Shown piece after piece: positions 7,857 to 15,217 of a DNA stretch of 64,000 nucleotides. Each line of letters starts with the position of its first letter. Positions within the stretch are counted from its first letter, which is position 1. Source of the stretch: Subdoligranulum variabile (GTDB lineage: Bacteria; Bacillota; Clostridia; Oscillospirales; Ruminococcaceae); NCBI GenBank assembly GCA_003343905.1, contig QAKI01000005.1, positions 31,176 to 95,175 on the forward strand, read 5' to 3'. Below the pieces are notes generated by a model. The model was not told the origin of the DNA, did not search any database, and worked only from the letters and a program-made list of their open reading frames with translations. Made by a program: the position numbers and the translations under genes.

Positions 7857-9174
7857 TCAGGTCATATAATTGGTGCAGGCCCAGCCGAACTGGCCCTCGT
7901 AACAGACGAGAATCCAGTTTTCGGCGGCATTGCTGCGGCCCAGGCAGTCCACGGCGGAGGACGGCGGCAGCGCCCCGACTTTTTCATACTGGGTGCCCGG
8001 CCCCGCGCGCAGCATCAGGTTGCCGTCCGGCGTGGTATGGTAGCGGAACTGCTCGTTCTCCCCACAGGGGCGGTCCGGCGGCTGGATCGTATCCGGCAGT
8101 CCGGCCAGCGGGTCCGGCGACGGGGTGGGGGCCGGTTTCTCCACGCCGGGGATCGTGTAGGCGTGCCAGCCGTCATCCTGCCGCAGCCACAGCGTGCCGC
8201 CGTCCCAGGCCGCGCCCGCACAGGTGCAGGGGACAAACTCGGCGCCGGTGCTGTCCAGCAGGCCCCACTGGCCGTCGCGGCAGACGGGGGCATAGCCGTT
8301 CAGCAGAGGGGAAGCATAGGCCGCTTTGGCGTCGCCGTAGGTGGCGTCATAGACGGCTTCGGTGACGGCCTGGCCGGAACGGTCCAGATACAGCCATTTG
8401 CCGCCCTGGCAGGCGGGGGCCAGAGCCTGGTCGTAAAAGCAGCCGGCCGCTTCATAGGTCTGGTCGTTCAGCAGTTCCCCGGCGGCGTTGGCGTAGACGA
8501 GCGTGAGCGGGTCCGCAGCTTCATAATAATTGATAATTGGGGTCCCCCTGGCCGTCCACAAAGGTGCCCAGGCGGCAGGGCAGGTAGTCCCCGTACGGTG
8601 CGTCCTCCGCGTCCAGGGCGTGCACCGTACCGCCGAACAGCCCGCCGTCCACCTGTACCTGGTGGGATTCGGCGTCGTAGTACCAGTAGTGCGTGCTGCC
8701 GTCATGTTCGCCACTGCACATGGCCCCGTCGCCGCTGGCCTGCAGTTGGGCGGTCAGGGCGTCGTACTCCTCCCAACTCAGGGAACTGTCCCCCAGCGCG
8801 TGCCACTGGCCGGCAGTGGCGCAGGCGGTCACGGGTACGGTGAACCGGCAGGAAAGCACCTCGGTGCCGTCGCTGCGCATCAGGCCCCACAGGCCGTCCC
8901 GGCTCATGGTATAGTAGCCGTCTGCCAGCATAAAGTAGGGGGCAGTGTCCTGCCGCACGGCGCGGATCTCGTCATAATCCAGCACCGGCAGTCCTGCGTC
9001 GGTCAGCCCGGCGGGCTGGGCCGGGGGCGCGGTCTCCGCTGGTTCGGATGGCGCCGCCGTCCCGGAGGGCGCGGTGGTCCCGGACGGGGCGGAACTGCCG
9101 CTTTGGGGCGCGCGCGTACAGCCGCAGAACAGGATAAGGGCTGCCAGCGGCAGCACGGTCCACGCAGGTCTCAT
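7857..9174 (-). pseudogene. WG-repeat lipoprotein with SH3-like C-terminus, frameshifted
   Basis: The first part (8521-9174) has a signal peptide with Cys19, a Ser/Thr/Pro/Ala-rich linker and a WG-repeat unit (SRDGLWGLMRSDGTEVL). It runs into a stop at 8521. The second frame (7857 to about 8540) continues the same protein, with more WG-type units (GGKWLYLDRSGQ, DGQWGLLDSTGAEFV) and a C-terminal bacterial SH3-like module (NLMLRAGPGTQYEKVG). Removing one base near 8539-8548, where the coding strand reads five G, A, four C, AA, restores one frame. The sequence therefore contains one extra base compared with an intact gene. WG-repeat proteins are usually surface-exposed with unknown ligands. It could be a real lesion, phase variation or a sequencing error. 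Confidence 0.8.
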
Positions 9175-9198
9175 GGCACGGCACGCTCCTTCCCGTAC

Positions 9199-10092
9199 TT
9201 ATTCGTACATCTTGCGCCCGGCGAACACGCACAGCGGGCGTTTGGCCTTCCCGGCGCCCATGAGCTGCACGGCGGCGGCCAGAGTGGCCCCGGCGCTGGT
9301 GCAGGCGGGAACGCCGTCAAAGAACAGTACCTCCCGCGCGGCGCGCTCGGCGTCCGCGGTGGTCACCGTCAGCACGGTGTCCACTACATAAGGATTGTAG
9401 TTTTCCGGCACGAAGCCCGGGCCGATCCCGGCGATGCCGTGCTGCCCGATGAACCCGCCCGAAATGGCCGCGCACTCGGCAGGTTCCACCGCGACGATGC
9501 GGATCATGCTGTTCCACGCCTTTATGTATTCGGCCACGCCGGTCACGGTGCCGCCGCTGCCCACGCCGATCACGATGGCGTCGATGGCCTCCCCGGCGTT
9601 TTTCAAGATCTGCGGGCCGGTGACGCGGCGGTGGTATTCGGGGTTGTCGTCGTTGGAAAAATAGTGGGTGAAATACCCGCCGTAGCGTTTGGCGGTCTCT
9701 TCTGCAATGCGGTCCATCGCCTTGCGGCCGCCGCTGCTGCACACGACGATGTGCGCGCCCAAGTCCTGCAGGCGCTTGCGCCGGGCGATGGGCAGGCTGC
9801 TGGGCACCACCAGGATGCAGGGGTGCCCCGTGGTGGCGCAGCTTACGGCCAGCGCCGCGCCAAAGCTGCCGGAACTGGCTTCCACCACCGGCATACCGGG
9901 CTGTAGGGTGCCGCGCTCGGTGGCAAAGGCCAGCATCGTTTCAGCCAGGCCGTCCTTGGAAGTGCCCGTCGCGCCGCCGAAGTCCAGATAGGCCAGGATG
10001 CTGGAATCCAGATTGTGGCGGCCGGAATAACCGTCCAGCCGCACGACGGGGGAGCGGTAGACGTCCTGATAGTAACTTTTTAAGATCGGCAT
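9199..10092 (-). CDS. PLP-dependent cysteine synthase-like enzyme
   Basis: A 297-residue fold-type II PLP enzyme related to CysK. The PLP lysine is Lys46 in GTSKDG, and the phosphate loop is GVGSGGTVTG. The usual substrate-binding loop TSGNTG is replaced by SSGSFG (residues 73-78), and SGA near the end reads SAGATL. These changes in the amino-acid-binding loop make O-acetylserine sulfhydrylase activity uncertain; another beta-replacement or elimination reaction is possible. The start is the ATG at 10090-10092, eight bases after AAAGGAGG; a GTG three codons upstream is less well spaced. It is a single-gene unit. Confidence 0.82.
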   Translation of the reverse strand: MPILKSYYQDVYRSPVVRLDGYSGRHNLDSSILAYLDFGGATGTSKDGLAETMLAFATERGTLQPGMPVVEASSGSFGAALAVSCATTGHPCILVVPSSLPIARRKRLQDLGAHIVVCSSGGRKAMDRIAEETAKRYGGYFTHYFSNDDNPEYHRRVTGPQILKNAGEAIDAIVIGVGSGGTVTGVAEYIKAWNSMIRIVAVEPAECAAISGGFIGQHGIAGIGPGFVPENYNPYVVDTVLTVTTADAERAAREVLFFDGVPACTSAGATLAAAVQLMGAGKAKRPLCVFAGRKMYE

Positions 10093-10130
10093 GGCAGGCA
10101 CCTCCTTTCATTGGGGACACAGTATTTTTT

Positions 10131-10159
10131 ATTATAGCACAATCTGACGGATTTTGCAC
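10131..10159 (-). promoter_or_regulatory. Putative promoter of the cysteine synthase-like gene
   Basis: Minus strand GTGCAA (10154-10159), 17 bases and TATAAT (10131-10136). The -10 is perfect; the -35 is poor against TTGACA but close to the TTGCAA form used elsewhere in this window. Confidence 0.45.
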
Positions 10160-10234
10160 CTGTTCAGGCCGGGACTTGAAATTTTTTTGCGACGGGAATT
10201 TTGCCCTCTGCGTCGAAAAAATGCGCCGCAGCCC

Positions 10235-10263
10235 TTGACTTTCCGTCCGGCCCCTGCTATAAT
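10235..10263 (+). promoter_or_regulatory. Promoter of the ylxM-ffh operon
   Basis: TTGACT (10235-10240), 17 bases and TATAAT (10258-10263), a near-consensus housekeeping promoter. An inverted repeat in the leader, GTGTAAAG (10276-10283) and CTTTACAC (10291-10298) around seven A, could be an operator or an RNA hairpin. Confidence 0.8.
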
Positions 10264-10328
10264 GCATACGCTGATGTGTAAAGAAAAAAACTTTACACGG
10301 CATCTCAAACACGGAAGGGGCGCGGGCC

Positions 10329-10727
10329 ATGGCGGGCAAACCGCAGAAAAATCTGGCCTATTCGGTCCTGCTGGACTTTTACGGTGTGGTATTGACTGAT
10401 AAACAGCGCCTGATCCTGACGGAATATTACGACGAGGATCTTTCCCTGGCGGAGATCGCAGAAAACTGCGGCATCACCCGCCAGGGCGTGCGCGACGCCA
10501 TCAAGCATGGCGAAGCGGCGCTGGACGAACTGGAAGCCAAGCTGGGCAACGCCCGCCGCCACATGGCGGTGCGGGCGGACCTGGAGCGGATGCGCCAGCT
10601 CGTCATGGAGATCCGCTGCTGCAACACGGGGCTGTTCACCCCGGTGCCGCAGATCAGCGCCGACACCGACGAGATGCTGCTGATCTTGGAGCGTCTGGAC
10701 ACGCAGGAGGAATCGGATGGCCTTTGA
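10329..10727 (+). CDS. ylxM: YlxM/p13-like helix-turn-helix protein
   Basis: A 132-residue protein of the UPF0122 family, whose genes almost always precede ffh. The N-terminal half contains a sigma-70 region 4-like helix-turn-helix (LSLAEIAENCGITRQGVRD, about residues 38-56). Relatives are thought to interact with the SRP pathway. The C-terminal 30 or so residues extend past the usual family end. Its 3' end overlaps the ffh start by 11 bases, so translation is coupled. It is the first gene of the operon. Confidence 0.88.
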   Translation: MAGKPQKNLAYSVLLDFYGVVLTDKQRLILTEYYDEDLSLAEIAENCGITRQGVRDAIKHGEAALDELEAKLGNARRHMAVRADLERMRQLVMEIRCCNTGLFTPVPQISADTDEMLLILERLDTQEESDGL

Positions 10728-12072
10728 ATCCCTGACAGAGCGCCTGAACGGCGTTTTCAAAAAACTCCGCGGCAAGGGCAAACTGAACGAGGCGGACATC
10801 AAAGCCGCCATGCGGGAAGTGCGCATGGCGCTGCTGGAAGCCGACGTCAACTATAAAGTCGCCAAGGATTTCTGCGCCGGTGTTTCGGAGCGCGCCATGG
10901 GGCAGGAAGTCATGGAAAGCCTGACCCCCGCGCAGCAGGTCGTGAAGATCGTCAATGAGGAACTGACCAACCTGATGGGCGGCAGCGAACCGCAGTACCT
11001 TCACATCAAGAACAAGGGCCAGACGGTCCTGATGATGTGCGGCCTGCAGGGCAACGGTAAAACGACCCACGCCGCCAAGCTGGGCAAGTTCTACCGCAGC
11101 CAGGGCCGCCGCCCGCTGCTGGTCGCCTGCGACGTATACCGCCCGGCGGCTATCCAGCAGTTGCAGATCGTGGGCGAACAGGCCGGGGTGCCCGTCTTTA
11201 CCATGGGCACCGAAAAGCCGGAACTCATCGCCCAGAAGGCGATGGCCCACGCGCGGGACCACGGCAACGACATCGTGATCCTGGATACCGCCGGCCGCCT
11301 GCAGATCGACGACGCGCTGATGGACGAGCTGGTCCGCATCAAGCAGGCGGTGGAAGTGGACGAAACGCTGCTGGTCGTGGATGCCATGGCCGGTCAGGAA
11401 GCCGTCAACGTGGCCAAGACTTTCAACGAGAAGATCGGCATCACCGGCGTGGTCCTGACCAAGACCGACGGCGATACCCGCGGCGGCGCCGCGCTCTCGG
11501 TGCTGGCCGTCACCGGCAAGCCGGTCTACTTCCAGGGCACCGGCGAAAAGCTGGAGGACCTGGAACCGTTCTATCCGTCCCGCATGGCCAGCCGCATTCT
11601 CGGCATGGGCGATGTGCTCTCGCTGATCGAAAAGGCGCAGAGCGTCCAGAATGACAAGGAAGCCGAAGCGGCTGCCCGGCGCATGATGGAGAACAAGTTC
11701 GATATGAACGACCTGCTGGCCCAGTTCCAGCAGGTCAAGAAGATGGGCGGCGCGTCGGCGCTGCTGTCCATGATGCCCGGCGGCAACCAGATCGACGCGG
11801 ACGCGCTGGACGAGAAAGCCCTGCCCCGCATCGAGGCGATCATCTATTCGATGACCCCCGCCGAGCGCGCCAAGCCGGAGATCATCAACCCCAAGCGCAA
11901 GCGCCGTATCGCGGCCGGTTCCGGCCAGACGGTGGAAGCCGTCAACAAGCTGCTGCGTCAGTATGAAATGATGCAGAAAGTCATGAAGAAGGTCCGGCGC
12001 AACCCCAAAGGGTTCATGCGCAGCTTAAGCGGCATGGGCGGCTTTGGCGGCATGAAAGGCTTCGGCCGGTGA
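10717..12072 (+). CDS. ffh: Signal recognition particle protein Ffh
   Basis: The SRP GTPase that brings signal-sequence-bearing ribosomes to the membrane with FtsY and the 4.5S/scRNA. The 451-residue protein has the N domain, the G domain (P-loop GLQGNGKTT, DTAGR, TKTDGDTRGG) and a methionine-rich M domain from about residue 300. It ends in a Gly/Met-rich tail (GMGGFGGMKGFGR). The start is the ATG that overlaps ylxM, after AGGAGGAA. No scRNA gene is recognisable in the window. Confidence 0.97.
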   Translation: MAFESLTERLNGVFKKLRGKGKLNEADIKAAMREVRMALLEADVNYKVAKDFCAGVSERAMGQEVMESLTPAQQVVKIVNEELTNLMGGSEPQYLHIKNKGQTVLMMCGLQGNGKTTHAAKLGKFYRSQGRRPLLVACDVYRPAAIQQLQIVGEQAGVPVFTMGTEKPELIAQKAMAHARDHGNDIVILDTAGRLQIDDALMDELVRIKQAVEVDETLLVVDAMAGQEAVNVAKTFNEKIGITGVVLTKTDGDTRGGAALSVLAVTGKPVYFQGTGEKLEDLEPFYPSRMASRILGMGDVLSLIEKAQSVQNDKEAEAAARRMMENKFDMNDLLAQFQQVKKMGGASALLSMMPGGNQIDADALDEKALPRIEAIIYSMTPAERAKPEIINPKRKRRIAAGSGQTVEAVNKLLRQYEMMQKVMKKVRRNPKGFMRSLSGMGGFGGMKGFGR

Positions 12073-12176
12073 AAACTTTTCACAGGTATGACCCGCACGG
12101 CTCTGCGGCCCACGGGATGTACAATATAAAAAATTGCCCGATAAGGGCCGTAAACAACGATTTGGAGGAATTTACA

Positions 12177-12416
12177 ATGGTTAAGATCCGTCTGCGCCGC
12201 ATGGGCGCCAAGAAAGCTCCCTTCTACCGTGTGGTCGTGGCTGACAGCCGCTTCGCCCGCGACGGCCGTTTCATTGAGGAGATCGGCTACTACGATCCCA
12301 CCAAGGAGCCCAGCGTCGTGAACATCGACGCCGACAAGGCCAAGCAGTGGCTGGCCAACGGCGCTCAGCCCACCGATACGGTCCGTGAACTGCTGAAGAA
12401 GGCTTCCGTACTGTAA
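12177..12416 (+). CDS. rpsP: Ribosomal protein bS16
   Basis: Small-subunit protein bS16, 79 residues. The start MVKIRLRRMGAKKAPFYRVV is the family signature. The frame is open further upstream, but TTGGAGGAA sits just before the ATG at 12177 and gives the normal length. It lies about 105 bases after ffh, in the common Firmicutes order ffh-rpsP-khpA-rimM-trmD. Confidence 0.97.
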   Translation: MVKIRLRRMGAKKAPFYRVVVADSRFARDGRFIEEIGYYDPTKEPSVVNIDADKAKQWLANGAQPTDTVRELLKKASVL

Positions 12417-12449
12417 GCTGCCATCCGTTTTTCAGGGAGGGAACGTCGC

Positions 12450-12683
12450 ATGCAGGAACTCTTAGCAGCCGTCGCCCGCGGTCTGGTCGAAGATAAGGAC
12501 GCCGTGCAGGTGACCGTTGACCCCGCGCGTGAGGACGGCACCGTCGTGTACCACCTCAAAGTGGCTGAGGCCGATATGGGCCATGTGATCGGCAAGCAGG
12601 GACGCATCGCCAAGGCGATCCGCGTCGTGATGCGTGCCGCCGCTGCCCGCCATGACGAGAAAGTCATCGTCGAGATCGACTGA
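12450..12683 (+). CDS. khpA: KH-domain RNA-binding protein KhpA
   Basis: A 77-residue single KH-domain protein (YlqC/KhpA). The nucleic-acid-binding GxxG loop is visible as VIGKQGRIAKAI (about residues 47-58). With KhpB it binds many transcripts in Gram-positives and influences cell division. It sits between rpsP and rimM as in most Firmicutes, with GGGAGG ahead of the ATG. Confidence 0.93.
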   Translation: MQELLAAVARGLVEDKDAVQVTVDPAREDGTVVYHLKVAEADMGHVIGKQGRIAKAIRVVMRAAAARHDEKVIVEID

Positions 12684-12699
12684 CGAGCCAAAACAGTTG

Positions 12700-12737
12700 G
12701 CGCCCCGCTTCCGTCCATCGGTGTGGGGTGCTTTTTT
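12700..12737 (+). terminator. Possible terminator between khpA and rimM
   Basis: GCGCCCC (12700-12706) can pair with GGGGTGC (12725-12731, one G-U pair), with a small inner stem CCG/CGG, followed by six T. It may attenuate transcription into rimM-trmD. The 130 bases that follow hold no recognisable gene. Confidence 0.6.
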
Positions 12738-12870
12738 GTGCAAAGGGGACCCTGTGCCGCCCCGCAGAAGGCCGTTTTGTCCGGCCAAGGACCGAACGGG
12801 CGCTCCGGTTGCGGGGGCGCTGTTTCAATCGCAAGGCATTGTATTGCCGCAAAATGCAAAGGAGAAAGCC

Positions 12871-13401
12871 ATGCAAACCTATCTGCCTGCCTGCAAGATC
12901 GTCACCACCCACGGGGTGCGCGGCGAAATGAAGGCCCTGCCGCTGTGCGACGGCGCGGAATTCCTGGCAAAATTCAAGCGGCTGTTCGCCCAGGCGGACG
13001 GCAGTGGCGAGGTCCGCGTGCTGGGCGTGCGCGCCCAGGGCAACATGATCCTGCTGCGCCTCGACGGCGTCGGGGATATGGACGCCGCCCGTGCCCAAGT
13101 GGGGCGCACCTATTACTTTGCCAAAAGCGACGTCCGCCTGCCCAAAGGCCGCTATTTCATCGACGACCTGCTGGGCTGCCGCGTGGTGGATGCCGCCACC
13201 GGCGCCGAATACGGCACGCTGACCGATGTGGACCACCCGGCTGCCCAGGACATCTATACCGTCACCGACGCGAACGGCGGCACCCATATGCTGCCCGCCG
13301 TGCCGGAATTCGTGCAGAAGATCGACCTGGAAACGCGCACCATCACCGTGACGCCCATCGACGGCATGTTCACCGAGGCGCTCAACGGCGATAAGGAGTG
13401 A
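12871..13401 (+). CDS. rimM: Ribosome maturation factor RimM
   Basis: Helps maturation of the 30S head by binding ribosomal protein S19. The 176-residue protein has the N-terminal RimM beta-barrel (ACKIVTTHGVRGEMKALPL) and a C-terminal PRC-barrel (GRYFIDDLLGCRVVDAATG and MLPAVPEFVQKIDLE). A longer frame reaches back to 12634, but AAGGAG lies just before the ATG at 12871, which gives the correct N-terminus. trmD begins three bases after the stop. Confidence 0.94.
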   Translation: MQTYLPACKIVTTHGVRGEMKALPLCDGAEFLAKFKRLFAQADGSGEVRVLGVRAQGNMILLRLDGVGDMDAARAQVGRTYYFAKSDVRLPKGRYFIDDLLGCRVVDAATGAEYGTLTDVDHPAAQDIYTVTDANGGTHMLPAVPEFVQKIDLETRTITVTPIDGMFTEALNGDKE

Positions 13402-13404
13402 ACC

Positions 13405-14631
13405 ATGCGCATTGATATTGTGACCCTGTTCCCGGAACTGTGCGACAGCTTCCTTTCTGCCAGCATTTTGGGCCGGGCGCGGGCCAAAGACCTGTTTGAA
13501 GCACACTGCCACCAGATCCGGGACTACACCCTCAACAAGCAGAAGCAGACCGACGATTACCCCTATGGCGGCGGCTGCGGCATGGTGCTGTACGCCCAGC
13601 CTATCGCGGACTGCCTGCGCGCCGTACAGGCGCAGTGCGCGGCCCAGGGGCGTGCCAGGCCCCATGTGGTGTTCCTGACCGCCGCCGGCCGCCCTTATAA
13701 CGAGGAAACGGCCAAACGGCTGGCGCAGTACGACGCGCTGACGCTGGTGTGTGGCCACTATGAGGGCATCGACGAGCGGGTGATCGAAGCCTTCGGGGAT
13801 GAGGAGATCTCCATCGGGGATTATGTGCTCACCGGCGGCGAACTGGCCAGTCTGGTGGTGGCCGACAGCGTGCTGCGGCTCCAGCCCGGCGTGCTGGCTG
13901 AGGAAAAGGGCTACCAGGACGAAAGCTACTGGGACGGCCTGCTGGAATACCCTCAATATACCCGCCCCGAAGTGTGGGAGGGCCGCGCCGTGCCGCCGGT
14001 GCTGCTGACCGGCGACCATAAAAAGATCGACGCCTGGCGTGCGGCCCAAAGCCGCGCCCGCACCCGCCAGCGCCGCCCGGACCTCTATGAACAATGGTGC
14101 GACACTCACCCCCTGACCGACCTGCCCAAGTGGAAGCGGGGCGAAAATATGCGCCTTGTGAAAAATGACGAACAGTGGGACCAGGCCGCCTGCCTGTTTG
14201 CCGAGGGGCGCTATGCGGTCTGCGAGGCCGTATGTACGCCGCTGTACCTGGACACGCTCACGCCGGAAAACTGCCGCGCCGAACTGCTGGAAGAAAAGCG
14301 TGACGGCTGGGCCTTTTACCTGCACTATACAGCGGGTCAGGCCGACGGCATGGTGGGGGTCTGCCACAAGACCGGGGGAATCAGCCACCTGTTTGTGACG
14401 CCCGCGGCCCAGGGGAGGGGCATCGGTACCAAAATGCTGGATTTCGCCCGCAAAAAGTTGCCGGAACACCCCCACCCGACGCTGACGACGCTCAACACCA
14501 ACACCCGTGCGCTGGCCCTTTACCGCCGCATGGGATGGCGGGTGGCCGGGGTGCAGACGGTCTATGACCCGGCGCAGGACCCCACATCCGCTGTTTATAC
14601 CGAGGAATGGAAACTGCGCTACGAGGGATGA
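13405..14631 (+). CDS. trmD: tRNA (guanine37-N1)-methyltransferase fused to a GNAT acetyltransferase
   Basis: A 408-residue fusion. Residues 1 to about 245 are TrmD, which methylates G37 of tRNAs using S-adenosylmethionine: MRIDIVTLFPE, DDYPYGGGCGMVL and the trefoil-knot motif GDYVLTGGELA are present. Residues from about 250 (MRLVKNDEQWDQAACLF) form a GNAT domain with an acetyl-CoA loop (AAQGRGIGTKML) and the C-terminal NTRALALYRRMGW element. TrmD normally ends near 240-250 residues. No stop or ribosome site separates the two parts, so they are made as one chain. The substrate of the acetyltransferase is unknown. rplS, often next in this operon, is not here. Confidence 0.93.
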   Translation: MRIDIVTLFPELCDSFLSASILGRARAKDLFEAHCHQIRDYTLNKQKQTDDYPYGGGCGMVLYAQPIADCLRAVQAQCAAQGRARPHVVFLTAAGRPYNEETAKRLAQYDALTLVCGHYEGIDERVIEAFGDEEISIGDYVLTGGELASLVVADSVLRLQPGVLAEEKGYQDESYWDGLLEYPQYTRPEVWEGRAVPPVLLTGDHKKIDAWRAAQSRARTRQRRPDLYEQWCDTHPLTDLPKWKRGENMRLVKNDEQWDQAACLFAEGRYAVCEAVCTPLYLDTLTPENCRAELLEEKRDGWAFYLHYTAGQADGMVGVCHKTGGISHLFVTPAAQGRGIGTKMLDFARKKLPEHPHPTLTTLNTNTRALALYRRMGWRVAGVQTVYDPAQDPTSAVYTEEWKLRYEG

Positions 14632-14752
14632 CATGCCGTTGCTTTTGTCGTCAATCCACAACAATGTTGAAAACAAACTGGTAAATGTGCACAAAGGCGA
14701 AAGCGTACTTTTGGATGAATTACAGAATCCTGCCAAAATTCTAAATTTCTAC

Positions 14753-14781
14753 TGTACAAAATCGACCAAATAGGATAAAAT
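14753..14781 (+). promoter_or_regulatory. Putative promoter of the HPr gene
   Basis: TGTACA (14753-14758), 17 bases and TAAAAT (14776-14781). The leader that follows can fold (AGGCGG...CCGCCT). The stretch from 14632 to 14880 is AT-richer than its surroundings, as expected of a promoter region. Confidence 0.45.
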
Positions 14782-14883
14782 AGAAACAATCAAGGCGGCG
14801 TATCGTACGCAAGAGACCGCCTGACAAGCGCCCACGGTAGAAACGCAGGGGCATATTATTTTCAAAAGTAGGAGAGAATAACT

Positions 14884-15147
14884 ATGTACGTGAAAGAAGT
14901 TACCGTTGAGAATCAGGTTGGTCTGCACGCCCGTCCGGCTACCTTCTTTATCCAGAAGGCGAACGAGTACAAGTCTTCCATCTGGGTCGAAAAAGAAGAA
15001 CGCCGCGTCAACGCCAAGAGCTTGCTCGGCGTTCTGAGCTTGGGCATCGTGGGCGGCACCACCATCCGCATCATTGCGGACGGCGCGGACGAACAGGCGG
15101 CAGTCGATGGTCTGGTCAAGCTGGTCAGCTCCGGCTTTGCCGAATAA
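14884..15147 (+). CDS. ptsH: HPr family phosphocarrier protein
   Basis: An 87-residue HPr. The phosphorylation site His15 sits in GLHARPA, and Ser46 in NAKSLLG, the site phosphorylated by HPr kinase in Gram-positives, is conserved. HPr passes phosphate from Enzyme I to sugar-specific EII proteins and, as P-Ser-HPr, acts in catabolite repression. It is a monocistronic unit with its own terminator and is not next to ptsI; a divergent Enzyme I-like gene lies at about 48-50 kb. Since no other PTS component is visible, it could also work mainly as a regulator. Confidence 0.92.
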   Translation: MYVKEVTVENQVGLHARPATFFIQKANEYKSSIWVEKEERRVNAKSLLGVLSLGIVGGTTIRIIADGADEQAAVDGLVKLVSSGFAE

Positions 15148-15162
15148 TTTCCGGTTTGTGCA

Positions 15163-15189
15163 GCGGCGGGGGCGACCCGCCGCTTTTTT
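15163..15189 (+). terminator. Intrinsic terminator after ptsH
   Basis: Stem GCGGCGGG (15163-15170) with CCCGCCGC, followed by six T. Confidence 0.88.
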
Positions 15190-15217
15190 ATTCTCTTTTT
15201 GTGTTGCAGGGTGAACT

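Noticed and set aside
14633..14773. Possible 46-residue small protein between trmD and ptsH
   Set aside because: It has an ATG with GAGGGA four bases before it, but its 3' part covers the ptsH -35 and its composition is that of a promoter region. No similarity that I recognise.
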